Below are positions 41,822 through 50,764 of a stretch of DNA of 64,000 nucleotides, in pieces. The notes below the pieces were generated by a model that ran no database searches, was not told the origin of the DNA, and saw only the letters and a list, made by a program, of their open reading frames with translations. Position 1 is the stretch's first letter. Every line of letters starts with the position of its first letter. A program made the translations under genes and the position numbers. Location of the stretch: positions 1 through 64,000 of the forward strand of contig JAJXZX010000002.1 of assembly GCA_021779835.1 (NCBI GenBank), in the 5' to 3' direction. Source of the stretch: Pseudomonadota bacterium (lineage in GTDB: Bacteria > Pseudomonadota > Alphaproteobacteria > Rhodobacterales > Rhodobacteraceae).

Positions 41822-42181
41822 TCAGCCGTTCGCTTCGCGGATCTTGGCCGAGGCATCTTTGTCAAACGCCACGCCTTTCGCCTCGAACAGGGCGTCAAGC
41901 TCGCCCGACAGCGTCATCTCGGTAACGATGTCGCAGCCGCCGACGAATTCGCCTTTGACGTAAAGCTGCGGGATGGTCGGCCAGTCAGAGAAGTCCTTGA
42001 TTCCCTGACGGATTTCCGGGTCCGCCAGCACGTTCACATCGGCGAATTCGACGCCCATGTAGTTCAGCACACCCGCCACGCGGGACGAAAACCCGCATTG
42101 CGGCATCGACTTGGTGCCCTTCATGAACAGCACCACGTCGTTCTTGGTCACGGTGTCTTTGATTTGGTCAACAGCGCTCAT
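41822..42181 (-). CDS. grxD: Monothiol glutaredoxin, Grx4 family
   Basis: The 119-residue protein has the CGFS active site at 29-32, and the WPTIPQLYVKGEFVGGCDI glutathione-binding region. CGFS glutaredoxins hold a [2Fe-2S] cluster, often with BolA, and act in Fe-S transfer and iron sensing. bolA lies 60 bases upstream on the same strand, supporting a Grx4-BolA pair. Confidence 0.96.
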   Translation of the reverse strand: MSAVDQIKDTVTKNDVVLFMKGTKSMPQCGFSSRVAGVLNYMGVEFADVNVLADPEIRQGIKDFSDWPTIPQLYVKGEFVGGCDIVTEMTLSGELDALFEAKGVAFDKDASAKIREANG

Positions 42182-42241
42182 GTCGAGCCCCCTCATGTCT
42201 GCGGGCAGCCCATGCCGCCCGATTTCATCAATAGAATCAAT

Positions 42242-42484
42242 TCACTCCGGCGCTTTGGTGGTCAGCGCCAGCGCGTGCAACTCGCCATTCGGCCCGTCCA
42301 TCTTGCCTTTCAGCGCGGCATAAACCGCGCGTTGTTGCTGGACGCGGTTCATCCCCTTGAAGCTGGCGTCGATCACCTCGGCCGCCCAATGATTGCCGTC
42401 GCCAGCGAGATCGGTGATCGTGATACGCGCTTGCGGGAAGCTGGTGCGGATCAGGTTTTCGATGTCTTGCGCTTGCATGGCCAT
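42242..42484 (-). CDS. bolA: BolA family protein
   Basis: The 80-residue protein has the BolA fold with the NHWAAEVIDASFKGMNRVQQQR segment (in part) and the conserved histidine in GELHALAL that ligates a shared [2Fe-2S] cluster with a CGFS glutaredoxin. A second Met two codons in is an alternative start. It lies between purL and grxD. Repeats upstream may be regulatory. Confidence 0.93.
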   Translation of the reverse strand: MAMQAQDIENLIRTSFPQARITITDLAGDGNHWAAEVIDASFKGMNRVQQQRAVYAALKGKMDGPNGELHALALTTKAPE

Positions 42485-42597
42485 GGGATCGGGATTCCTG
42501 TCTGAAGTTCTCAACAAATCTAAGCGCGGCGTTGCGCTACGGCAAGACGCGGCGCGCGTAAAGGCGCAAATGCCGCGCATCTTAGGCCGCAAACCGC

Positions 42598-42641
42598 ATA
42601 TGTTTTTCATGCAGCAATCGTATGTTTTTCATACATACGAT
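42598..42641. promoter_or_regulatory. Repeated TATGTTTTTCAT motif and dyad between purL and bolA
   Basis: TATGTTTTTCAT occurs at 42598-42609 (beginning in the TATG that spans the line) and again at 42621-42632. The second copy lies in a dyad, ATCGTATG (42617-42624) and CATACGAT (42634-42641). The site is about 115-155 bases upstream of the bolA start. It may be an operator for the bolA-grxD unit. Confidence 0.45.
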
Positions 42642-42665
42642 GATGCAGAGGGGCAGATCGCCAGT

Positions 42666-44825
42666 TTAGCCGACCGCGCGCGCAAAACTGGAGCGGTAAA
42701 GCGCCGACATATCCGCCAGCGGTGCCTCAGAGGGACCAAGCCGCACGACATGCCCGCCAAAGTGCCCGACGGCGGCGATGGGCACGCCCGCGTGACCGGC
42801 GGCGACCATCAGCGCCTCGGCCTGATCGAACGAGCAGGCGACCAGATAGCGCGCCTGATCCTCGCCGAACAGAAGCCCGGTGTCGGCGCTTTCCAGCACC
42901 ACGCCCAGGCCTGCGGCCTCGGCCATCTCAAACGCGGCGAGCGCGAGGCCGCCGTCTGACAGGTCGGTCGCGGCGCTGAAGAGGGCGCGCTGCGCTTGCA
43001 GGAAGGTGCCGTTGCGCAGCTCTGCCGCGAGATCGACATGCGGCGCGTCGCCGTCTTCGCGGTTGAACACCTCGGCCAACAGCGCCGACTGGCCCAGATG
43101 GCCGACGGTTTCGCCAATCACCACGGCAATCGCGCCCTCATGCGGCAGCCCGGCAATCATGTCGTCGAGCGATTTGAGCAGACCGACCGCGCCAATCGTC
43201 GGGGTTGGCAGGATGCCGGTGCCATCGGTTTCATTGTAAAGCGAGACGTTGCCCGACACGATCGGCATGTCGAGCGCGATGCAGGCGGCGCCGATGCCTT
43301 TGATTGCGCCAACCATCTGGCCCATGATCTCGGGTTTTTCCGGGTTGCCGAAGTTGAGGTTGTCGGTCGCGGCCAAGGGCGTCGCGCCGCAGGCGATCAG
43401 ATTGCGCCACGCCTCTGCCACCGCTTGCTTGCCGCCCTCGAACGGGTTGGCCTTGACGTAGCGCGGCGTCACGTCCGAGGTGAAGGCGAGCGCCTTGCCG
43501 GTGTCATGCACCCGCACCACGCCCGCGCCGAGACCGGGCGTGCGCACGGTATCGCCCATCACCATGGTGTCATATTGCTCCCACACCCACGATTTGCGCG
43601 CGTAGTTCGGGCTGGAGATCAGCGCCTTCAGCGCATCCAGCGGGTCGATATGCGGCACCGGGGCCAGCGGGGCGGCGGGTGGGGTTTCCACCCAGGGGCG
43701 GTCATATTCCGGCGCGGTGCCCGACAGCGCCTTCAGCGGCAGGTCGGCCTTGACCTGATTGCCGTGCATGATGAGGAAGCGGTCTTCGGCGATGGTTTCA
43801 CCGACGATGGCGAAGTCGAGATCCCATTTGTCAAACACCGCCTTGGCCTCGGCCTCTTTCTCGGGGCGAAGGACCATCAACATGCGTTCTTGGGATTCGG
43901 ACAGCATCATCTCATAGGCGGTCATGTTCGGTTCACGCACCGGCACGCGGTCGAGGTCAAGCCGGATACCAAGGTCGCCCTTGTCGCCCATTTCCACGGC
44001 AGAGCAGGTCAGGCCCGCCGCGCCCATGTCCTGAATCGAGATGACGGCGCCGGTCTGCATCAGTTCCATGCACGCCTCCATCAGGCGCTTTTCGGTGAAG
44101 GGGTCGCCAACCTGAACGGTGGGGCGCTTTTCCTCGATGGTGTCATCGAATTCCGCGCTGGCCATGGTGGCGCCGCCGACGCCATCGCGGCCGGTTTTGG
44201 CGCCGAGGTAAACCACCGGCATACCCACGCCCGAGGCGACCGAGTAGAAGATCTTGTCGGCATCGGCGAGGCCCGCCGCGAAGGCGTTGACCAGACAGTT
44301 GCCGTTATACGAGCGGTGAAAGCGCACCTCGCCGCCCACAGTGGGCACGCCAAAGCAGTTGCCGTAGGAGCCGACGCCCTCGACCACGCCCTTGACCAGA
44401 TGCGCGGTTTTCGGGTGGCTCGGCTCGCCAAAGCTGAGCGAGTTCATCGCGGCAATAGGGCGCGCGCCCATGGTGAAGACGTCGCGCAGGATGCCGCCGA
44501 CGCCGGTGGCAGCGCCCTGATGCGGCTCGATATAAGAGGGGTGGTTGTGGCTTTCCATCTTGAACACCACGGCCTGCCCGTCACCGATATCGACGACACC
44601 CGCGTTTTCGCCCGGCCCGCAGATCACTTGCGGCCCGGTGGTCGGCAGGGTGCGCAGCCATTTCTTGGACGACTTGTAGGAACAATGCTCGTTCCACATG
44701 GCGGAAAAGATGCCGAGCTCGGTAAACGTCGGCTCGCGCCCGATGATCCCCAGAAGGCGCTGATATTCGTCGGGCTTCAGCCCATGCGCAGCGATCAAGT
44801 CTTCGGTGATCTTCGGCTCGTCCAT
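42666..44825 (-). CDS. purL: Phosphoribosylformylglycinamidine synthase subunit PurL
   Basis: The 719-residue protein is the small-type PurL that works with PurS and PurQ (neither is in the window). It has [11 protein letters not shown] near 43-53, [20 protein letters not shown] with the catalytic His, and two AIRS-like halves. It uses ATP and ammonia from PurQ to make FGAM in purine synthesis. The start at 44825 gives [15 protein letters not shown]; the frame stays open into the small-RNA region, but that leader has no family similarity. The 224 bases upstream of it contain no other gene that I can support. Confidence 0.97.
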   Translation of the reverse strand: MDEPKITEDLIAAHGLKPDEYQRLLGIIGREPTFTELGIFSAMWNEHCSYKSSKKWLRTLPTTGPQVICGPGENAGVVDIGDGQAVVFKMESHNHPSYIEPHQGAATGVGGILRDVFTMGARPIAAMNSLSFGEPSHPKTAHLVKGVVEGVGSYGNCFGVPTVGGEVRFHRSYNGNCLVNAFAAGLADADKIFYSVASGVGMPVVYLGAKTGRDGVGGATMASAEFDDTIEEKRPTVQVGDPFTEKRLMEACMELMQTGAVISIQDMGAAGLTCSAVEMGDKGDLGIRLDLDRVPVREPNMTAYEMMLSESQERMLMVLRPEKEAEAKAVFDKWDLDFAIVGETIAEDRFLIMHGNQVKADLPLKALSGTAPEYDRPWVETPPAAPLAPVPHIDPLDALKALISSPNYARKSWVWEQYDTMVMGDTVRTPGLGAGVVRVHDTGKALAFTSDVTPRYVKANPFEGGKQAVAEAWRNLIACGATPLAATDNLNFGNPEKPEIMGQMVGAIKGIGAACIALDMPIVSGNVSLYNETDGTGILPTPTIGAVGLLKSLDDMIAGLPHEGAIAVVIGETVGHLGQSALLAEVFNREDGDAPHVDLAAELRNGTFLQAQRALFSAATDLSDGGLALAAFEMAEAAGLGVVLESADTGLLFGEDQARYLVACSFDQAEALMVAAGHAGVPIAAVGHFGGHVVRLGPSEAPLADMSALYRSSFARAVG

Positions 44826-45050
44826 GTCGCGTCCCCCGGGGTTGGCCGCATGTGCGGGCCTGACTGCGGATATCGCCTGCGTCATAAGATATGGGCCGGG
44901 TTGGGGGAAGGGTGAATTGCCGCATTGCGCCAATTCGCGGCAGAACTGCCGGATTCGCAGGCGAGCGGCGGGGGGGGCTGTGCAGGGTGCCTTGGCTTGC
45001 AGCATCGCGGCGCCGCGCTGCGGCAATTTCAGGCAAAGGCGGTTTGAGTG

Positions 45051-45130
45051 AAAAAAAAGGCCGAGCAAAGCTCGGCCTAAGTCCAACAGGGAGGTAGAAG
45101 AATATGAGACAACGTCAATCACATCCTTCT
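45051..45130 (-). ncRNA. Candidate trans-acting small RNA with anti-Shine-Dalgarno linker
   Basis: Read on the minus strand, bases 45130-45119 (AGAAGGAUGUGA) pair over 12 bp, two of them G-U, with 45107-45096 (UCAUAUUCUUCU) around an 11-base loop. A 17-base linker ACCUCCCUGUUGGACUU follows (45095-45079). Then AGGCCGAGC/GCUCGGCCU forms a 9-bp terminator with UUU loop (45078-45058) and a run of seven or eight U. Length is about 80 nt. The linker is complementary to ribosome binding sites. There is a well-spaced promoter. On the plus strand the same DNA looks like GGGAGG followed by an ATG and a 38-codon frame (45104-45220), but the U tract is on the minus side, so I prefer an RNA gene. Confidence 0.65.
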
Positions 45131-45136
45131 GCAGTG

Positions 45137-45165
45137 CAGTTAGGATGCGCAACCTTGTGGTTCAA
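45137..45165 (-). promoter_or_regulatory. Predicted sigma-70 type promoter of the small RNA
   Basis: On the minus strand TTGAAC (45165-45160) and TAACTG (45142-45137) are 17 bases apart. The last base of the -10 element is seven bases from the proposed 5' end at 45130, which is also the first base of the 12-bp stem. The -35 is good, the -10 only fair. Confidence 0.5.
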
Positions 45166-45194
45166 GACAAATCATGCCGCAGGTGCGGCAATGC

Positions 45195-45217
45195 CGCTAT
45201 GCGTTTCCTGCATATCT
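45195..45217. promoter_or_regulatory. LysR-type dyad upstream of the small RNA promoter
   Basis: CGCTATGCGTTT followed four bases later by CATATCT repeats 19 of 23 positions of the motif at 37059-37081 and contains TATGC-N7-GCATA. Its centre is about 76 bases upstream of the predicted RNA start, the usual place for LysR activators. It overlaps no codon of the LysR gene, whose stop is at 45229. Confidence 0.5.
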
Positions 45218-45228
45218 TGACTTTTTGG

Positions 45229-46125
45229 TCAAGGAATCTGCTGACGCTTGCGATGCTCAAAGATTTCCTCGGTGACGAAATCGCGGAACGCCGAGACGCG
45301 CTTGGAATGGCGCAACTCTTCGGGGTAGGCGAGGAACACCGGCACTTCGGTCGATTCCACATCCGGCAAGACACGGACAAGATTGGGGAAATCCTCGGTC
45401 AGGTAGTCTGGCAACACGCCGATGCCAAGGTTCGCCAGCACCGCCTGCAACACGCCAAAGTAGTTGTTCACCGTCAGGGTTGACCGCACGTCATAGGCCA
45501 GCAGATTTTGCACCAAAGTCGCCCCCGCCGCGACCTGCGGCGTGGTGGTGTTCTGACAAATCAGGCGATGGGCCGACAAATCCTCCAGCCGCAGCGGCGT
45601 GCCGTTCTTCTCCAGATAGTCGCGCGACGCATAAAGGCGCATCTTCACGATCATCAGCTTCTTGCGGATCAGGTCGGCCTGGCTTGGCTCTTTCATGCGG
45701 ATCGCCACGTCAGCCTCGCGCATCGGCAGGTCGAGCACACGCTCTTCCAGCATCAGGTCGATCTTGAGGTCGGGGTATTTCGCGTAAAGCGCCGACAGAC
45801 GCGGCGCCAGCCACAGCGTGCCAAAGCCGGTGGTGGTGGTCACCTTCAGCTCGCCAAACACCTCATCCTCGCTGTCGCGGATGCGCGCCGAGGCGGCGTC
45901 AAGCCGTTTGACCATCGAATTGGTCGCGTCAAACAGCAACTCTCCCTGCTCGGTGAGAATCAGTCCGCGCGCGTGACGGTGGAAAAGCGTGGTGTTCAGG
46001 CTTTCCTCAAGCGCGCGGATTTGCCGGGAAACGGCGGATTGCGACAGGTGCAGCGCCTCACCCGCATGGGTCAGGCTGCCCGCGTCGGCCACCGCGTGAA
46101 ATATTCGAAGCTTATCCCAATCCAT
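45229..46125 (-). CDS. LysR family transcriptional regulator
   Basis: The 298-residue protein has a strong N-terminal helix-turn-helix (DWDKLRIFHAVADAGSLTHA then LSQSAVSRQIRALEE at 28-42) and a ligand domain from about 90. It is divergent from the fused indolepyruvate oxidoreductase. Motifs resembling its expected half-sites occur in its own promoter, upstream of the adjacent small RNA and upstream of the DUF1127 pair, so it may control all three. The ligand is unknown. Confidence 0.9.
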   Translation of the reverse strand: MDWDKLRIFHAVADAGSLTHAGEALHLSQSAVSRQIRALEESLNTTLFHRHARGLILTEQGELLFDATNSMVKRLDAASARIRDSEDEVFGELKVTTTTGFGTLWLAPRLSALYAKYPDLKIDLMLEERVLDLPMREADVAIRMKEPSQADLIRKKLMIVKMRLYASRDYLEKNGTPLRLEDLSAHRLICQNTTTPQVAAGATLVQNLLAYDVRSTLTVNNYFGVLQAVLANLGIGVLPDYLTEDFPNLVRVLPDVESTEVPVFLAYPEELRHSKRVSAFRDFVTEEIFEHRKRQQIP

Positions 46126-46176
46126 CTCGCAACTCTCTGCAACTTGTCAGACGCTAACATTGAAGGGGCTGTCTTA

Positions 46177-46193
46177 GATACGTTTTGTGCATT
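46177..46193. promoter_or_regulatory. LysR-type motif in the LysR/indolepyruvate oxidoreductase divergent region
   Basis: GATACGTTTTGTGCATT matches TATGCGTTTTGCGCATA (part of the 37059-37081 motif) at 13 of 17 positions. It lies 52 bases upstream of the LysR start, as expected for autoregulation. Confidence 0.45.
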
Positions 46194-46224
46194 GTAAATG
46201 AACATTTCTGAAAAATCTTCTTCG

Positions 46225-46245
46225 TAGGTCAGTTAATTTGACCTA
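46225..46245. promoter_or_regulatory. Perfect dyad upstream of the indolepyruvate oxidoreductase gene
   Basis: TAGGTCA-GTTAATT-TGACCTA has perfect seven-base arms and a seven-base AT-rich spacer. It ends 39 bases before the ATG at 46285, in a position that overlaps or follows the promoter, so it is probably a repressor operator. It differs from the LysR-type motif nearby. Confidence 0.6.
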
Positions 46246-46284
46246 TCATGCAGGAACAGCGCAGAAAGCATTGGGAGGTGCTTA

Positions 46285-49200
46285 ATGAGCAGGCAGGATA
46301 TCCAGCTTTCCGACCGTTTCGACCTTTCCAAGTCGCCGGTGCTATTGAATGGCACGCAGGCGCTGGTGCGGTTGATGCTGATGCAAAAGGCGCGCGATGT
46401 GGCGGCGGGGCTGCACACGGGCGGCTATGTCACCGGCTATCGCGGCTCGCCTTTGGGTGCGGTCGATATGCAGATGGCGCGCGCCAAGCCAGAGTTGGAG
46501 GCGGCGGATGTGCTGTTTCAACCCGGCCTGAACGAGGATCTTGCCGCCACCGCGATCTGGGGAACGCAACAGGCGGAACTGCGTGGCGAGGGGAAGTTCG
46601 ACGGCGTGTTTGCGCTTTGGTATGGCAAGGGGCCGGGGGTGGACCGCTCTGGCGACGTGATGCGCCACGCCAATATGGCCGGCACCTCGCCCAAGGGCGG
46701 CGTGCTGATGGCGATGGGGGACGACCACACGGGGGAGTCATCGACCACGCTGCACCAGTCCGACTGGGCGATGGTGGATGCTTATATGCCGATCGTCTCG
46801 CCCGCCGGGGTGCAGGAATTGATGGATTACGGCCTTTACGGCTGGGCTTTGTCGCGCTTTGCCGGGGTTTGGGTCGGGCTCAAGACGATGAAGGATACTG
46901 TCGAGGCGACCTCGGTTGTGGATGGCAATCCGCACCGGCTGTCCTTCGTGACGCCGGATTTCAAGCTGCCGCCGGGCGGGGTGAATATCCGCCTGATCGA
47001 CACCCCCGTGCTGCAAGAAGCGCGGATGATAGATTACAAGAGGTTCGCCGCCGAAGCCTTTGCGCGGGCTAACAAAATCGACAAGCGGGTGTGGAGTGCC
47101 GCGGGCGCGAAAATCGGCTTTGTCGCGGCGGGCAAGAACTGGCTGGACCTCGTTCACGCGCTCTCATTGCTGGGCATTGACGAGGCCGAGGCGGAACGGC
47201 TGGGCGTCACCACCTACAAGGTCGGGCAGGTTTGGCCGCTGGATATGCAGTCTTTCCACGAATGGGCCGAGGGGCTGGACCTGATCGTGGTGGTCGAGGA
47301 AAAGCGCAAGCTGATCGAGGTGCAGGTCAAAGAGGCGATCTTTGACGACCGTCACGGTCGGCGCGTTTATGGCTGGCACAAGGGCGACACGTGGGAACAT
47401 GGCCGTCAGGTTGAACTGTTCCCGACCCGCTATGCGCTGGACCCGATCCTGATCGCAGAAAAGCTGGGCGAGATCCTGATCGACGAGGGGCGCGGCACGG
47501 AAAGTGTGAAGAACGCGCTGCAACGCCTTGAGGATACACGCAAAGCCGATAACGCCAAAGACCTTGCCGCGCGGTTGCCCTACTTCTGTTCCGGCTGCCC
47601 GCACAACACCTCGACCAAGGTTCCAGCGGGCAGTCGCGCCTATGCCGGCATCGGCTGTCACTACATGGTGCAGTGGATGGACCGCCAGACCACCGGCTTT
47701 ACCCAGATGGGCGGCGAAGGTGCGAACTGGATCGGCGAGGCGCCGTTTTCGACGCGCGGCCATGTGTTCCAGAACCTCGGCGATGGCACCTACAACCACT
47801 CTGGTGTGCAGGCGATCCGCGCAGCTTTGGCGGCGGGCACCACGATCACCTACAAGATCTTGTATAATGACGCGGTTGCGATGACTGGCGGGCAAACGAA
47901 CGAGGGCGGGCTGACCGCCGACAAGATCGCACGCGAGATTACGGCGATGGGGGTGCAGCACATCGCCGTGGTTTATGATGAAAAGGAGCCGATAGACCGG
48001 GCGCAGTTCCCGAAAACGGTGGCATTCCACGAACGCTCCGCCCTGATGACCGTGCAGGAAGAATTTAGCAAAATCAGCGGTGTATCGGCGATAGTTTATG
48101 TGCAAACCTGCGCTGCCGAAAAGCGTCGTCGCCGCAAAAAGGGCGATTTCCCCGACCCGGACAAACGCATCTTCATCAACACCGACATCTGCGAGGGCTG
48201 CGGCGATTGCGGGGTGCAGTCGAACTGCGTCTCGATCGTCCCGGTCGAGACCGAACTGGGCCGCAAACGCGCCATCGACCAGAGCAGCTGCAACAAAGAT
48301 TATTCATGCGTCAAAGGGTTTTGCCCGTCGTTCGTGATGTTGGAAGGCGCCAAGGTCAAGAAGGCCGCGACCGCCTCGGTTGACGTGCCGGACCTGCCGG
48401 AACCCACGCTGCCGACCATCAACGGCACCTATAATGTGGTGATTACCGGGGTTGGCGGCACCGGGGTTGTGACCGTGGGCGCGATCATGGCGATGGCGGC
48501 GCATGTCGATGGCAAGGGCGCGGGCATGATGGAGATGGCGGGGCTGGCCCAAAAGGGCGGCGCGGTGCATATCCACTGTAGGATCGCCAACCAACCCGCT
48601 GATATATCAGCAATTCGCGTTGCCGTGGGCGAGGCAGATGCGGTGATCGGGGGCGATCTGGTGGTGACGGCGGGCGCGCGCACCTTGGGGTTGATGACCA
48701 CGGGGCGCACGGGGGCGGCGGTCAACAGCCACCAGATCATCACCGGGGACTTTACTCGCAACACAGAATTCCGTATTCCTTTTGATAGGTTAGAGCTTGG
48801 TCTTGAAGCACGGGTCAAGGACCGGCTGACGCTGTTTGACGCTACAGAACTGGCGCGCGTGCTGCTGGGCGACTCGATCTATTCCAACATGATGGTGTTT
48901 GGCGCGGCGTGGCAGATGGGGCTGATCCCGTTGTCCGAGGCGGCGATTTTGCGCGCGATTGAGTTGAACAAGGCCTCGGTCGAGGGCAACAAACGCGCGT
49001 TTGAACTGGGCCGTTGGGCGGTGGTTCACCCCGATCAGGCGGCGCGGGCGCTGGCGCCGAATGTCAGCGAAAAGCCGAAAACGCTGGAGGAGAAGATCGC
49101 CTTTCGCGTGGCGCATTTGACCATCTATCAATCGGCCCGGCTGGCGCGGCGTTATGTGAAACTGGTCGATGCCGTCACCGATCCTCGGCTGAAAGCGGCG

Positions 49201-49707
49201 GTGGCGCTCGGCTATCACAAACTGCTCGCCTACAAGGACGAATACGAGGTGGCGCGGCTGCACTTGGAGACCGAGGCCAAGGTGCGCGCGGAATTTGATG
49301 GCGATTTCCGCATGAATTTCAGCCTCGCGCCACCGATCCTTGGCGGCACCAGCCCGGACGGGCGGCCCGCAAAGCGCGGATTTGGCCCCGGCACGCTGCA
49401 CGTTTTCCGGCTGCTGGCGCGCATGAAACCGCTGCGGGGCACGCCGTTTGACCCGTTCGGGCATAGTGCCGACCGCAAGCTGGAGCGCGCACTTATCGCG
49501 CAATACGAAGCGGATATGGCTGAAATCCTAGGCAAAATCAGCCCGGAGACGCTGGATCAGGCGGTGGCGCTGGCCGAATTGCCGCTGCAAATCCGCGGCT
49601 ACGGCCCGGTCAAGGCCGCCAACGCCACCAAGGCGGCCAAGCGGCGTGAGCAAATTCTGGCCGCGTTCCGCGCGGGTGGGCAGGCGGTGCGGCAAGCGGC
49701 GGAGTAG
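46285..49707 (+). CDS. Fused indolepyruvate ferredoxin oxidoreductase (2-oxoacid oxidoreductase)
   Basis: The 1140-residue single chain combines the pyrimidine-binding domain (GYVTGYRGSPLGAVD near 47-61), the thiamine diphosphate domain (GAN..., NLGDGTYNHSG near 495-505), a [4Fe-4S] segment (DICEGCGDCG and CVKGFCPSF), and the gamma domain with VVITGVGGTGVVTVG, followed by a long C-terminal region. In archaea these are separate IorA and IorB subunits. It oxidises aryl pyruvates (for example indolepyruvate, phenylpyruvate) to acyl-CoA with ferredoxin; bacterial fused members may prefer other 2-oxoacids. It is preceded by GGGAGG and is divergent from a LysR gene. Confidence 0.93.
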   Translation: MSRQDIQLSDRFDLSKSPVLLNGTQALVRLMLMQKARDVAAGLHTGGYVTGYRGSPLGAVDMQMARAKPELEAADVLFQPGLNEDLAATAIWGTQQAELRGEGKFDGVFALWYGKGPGVDRSGDVMRHANMAGTSPKGGVLMAMGDDHTGESSTTLHQSDWAMVDAYMPIVSPAGVQELMDYGLYGWALSRFAGVWVGLKTMKDTVEATSVVDGNPHRLSFVTPDFKLPPGGVNIRLIDTPVLQEARMIDYKRFAAEAFARANKIDKRVWSAAGAKIGFVAAGKNWLDLVHALSLLGIDEAEAERLGVTTYKVGQVWPLDMQSFHEWAEGLDLIVVVEEKRKLIEVQVKEAIFDDRHGRRVYGWHKGDTWEHGRQVELFPTRYALDPILIAEKLGEILIDEGRGTESVKNALQRLEDTRKADNAKDLAARLPYFCSGCPHNTSTKVPAGSRAYAGIGCHYMVQWMDRQTTGFTQMGGEGANWIGEAPFSTRGHVFQNLGDGTYNHSGVQAIRAALAAGTTITYKILYNDAVAMTGGQTNEGGLTADKIAREITAMGVQHIAVVYDEKEPIDRAQFPKTVAFHERSALMTVQEEFSKISGVSAIVYVQTCAAEKRRRRKKGDFPDPDKRIFINTDICEGCGDCGVQSNCVSIVPVETELGRKRAIDQSSCNKDYSCVKGFCPSFVMLEGAKVKKAATASVDVPDLPEPTLPTINGTYNVVITGVGGTGVVTVGAIMAMAAHVDGKGAGMMEMAGLAQKGGAVHIHCRIANQPADISAIRVAVGEADAVIGGDLVVTAGARTLGLMTTGRTGAAVNSHQIITGDFTRNTEFRIPFDRLELGLEARVKDRLTLFDATELARVLLGDSIYSNMMVFGAAWQMGLIPLSEAAILRAIELNKASVEGNKRAFELGRWAVVHPDQAARALAPNVSEKPKTLEEKIAFRVAHLTIYQSARLARRYVKLVDAVTDPRLKAAVALGYHKLLAYKDEYEVARLHLETEAKVRAEFDGDFRMNFSLAPPILGGTSPDGRPAKRGFGPGTLHVFRLLARMKPLRGTPFDPFGHSADRKLERALIAQYEADMAEILGKISPETLDQAVALAELPLQIRGYGPVKAANATKAAKRREQILAAFRAGGQAVRQAAE

Positions 49708-49785
49708 GCTTTACACATCTGTCATCTTTGCTGGCCAGACTCGGGGAAACGCGCTATTTGGGCGCGCGGCAAAGGGGTGGATCGC

Positions 49786-50661
49786 ATGGGGCAGGGCCAA
49801 GTCACTCGGGAAATCAGCTATGCCTCGTCGGCGCGCTCGCGCGGGGGGCGGGTGCTGATCCGCGCGATCGAGAATACCACCGGGCGCATCGGTCTGATTC
49901 GCCGCGCCGATGGCTATGAACGCGATGTGGCGCGGGGGCAGAGCTTTTGGCAGGTGATCGCCGAACGCTACGGCCTGTCGCTGGAAATTGTCGGCGGCGC
50001 GCTGAGCAATATTCCCGCCAATGGCCCGCTGGTGCTGATCGCGAACCACCCTTACGGCATCCTTGACGGGTTGATGATGGGGCATCTGCTGGACCGCGCG
50101 CGCGGCGACTTCCGCATTCTTGCCAACAACGTGTTTCGCCGCGCGGCAGAGCTTGACCGCGTCGTGCTGCCGATCTCGTTTGATGAGACAAAAGAGGCGG
50201 TGCGGCTGAACCTTGATACCCGCGCCACCGCGCTGAAGTATCTGGCCGACGGCGGCGCGATTGGCGTGTTTCCCGGCGGCACCGTTTCGACCTCGGCGCG
50301 GCCCTTCGGGCGGCCGATGGACCCGGGGTGGCGCAATTTCACCGCCAAGATGATCGCCAAATCCGATGCGACCGTGGTGCCGGTGTATTTTGATGGCCAT
50401 AATAGCCGTCTGTTTCAGGTGCTTAGCCATGTTCACCCGACGCTGCGCCTGGCGCTGCTGATCAAGGAATTCCGCCGCCGGATCGACCACCCGGTGCGTA
50501 TTGTGGTGGGCGAGCCGATCGCTTCGGCGCAGCTTGCGCCGCTGAAATCCGACAGCCGCGCCATGATGGATTTCCTGCGCCGCTCGACCTACGCGCTGTC
50601 GCCGGAGCCGCTGAAATCCTACGCCTACGGCTATGAGTTCGAGGCGAAGTATAAGGCCTGA
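49786..50661 (+). CDS. Lysophospholipid acyltransferase family protein
   Basis: The 291-residue protein has the acyltransferase core: the catalytic box NHPYGILDG near 92-100 (NHxxxxD) and the glycerol-binding FPGGTVS near 169-175. It resembles the PlsC/OlsA-like group lacking long membrane helices. I use the ATG at 49786 because AGGGG is at a good distance. The substrate (lyso-PA, lyso-ornithine lipid or other) is not decidable. Its stop is 103 bases from murI on the same strand. Confidence 0.88.
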   Translation: MGQGQVTREISYASSARSRGGRVLIRAIENTTGRIGLIRRADGYERDVARGQSFWQVIAERYGLSLEIVGGALSNIPANGPLVLIANHPYGILDGLMMGHLLDRARGDFRILANNVFRRAAELDRVVLPISFDETKEAVRLNLDTRATALKYLADGGAIGVFPGGTVSTSARPFGRPMDPGWRNFTAKMIAKSDATVVPVYFDGHNSRLFQVLSHVHPTLRLALLIKEFRRRIDHPVRIVVGEPIASAQLAPLKSDSRAMMDFLRRSTYALSPEPLKSYAYGYEFEAKYKA

Positions 50662-50764
50662 GGCGGGCAGGGCTGTCACGATCCCGTTCGCGCCCGCGGC
50701 GCATGGCTTCCCTCGGCGCGAATTGCCGTTTATGTGCGGCAAAGCGGCACGAAAGGGCGGGGCG

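Noticed and set aside
42996-44915. 639-residue plus-strand open frame opposite purL
   Set aside because: No motif; complete PurL on the minus strand explains the open frame.
45104-45220. Plus-strand 38-codon frame with a very good GGGAGG ribosome binding site
   Set aside because: The apparent ribosome binding site is the complement of the small RNA linker, the product is unremarkable, and the terminator U tract lies on the minus strand. I treat it as a mirror of the small RNA, though it is not fully excluded.
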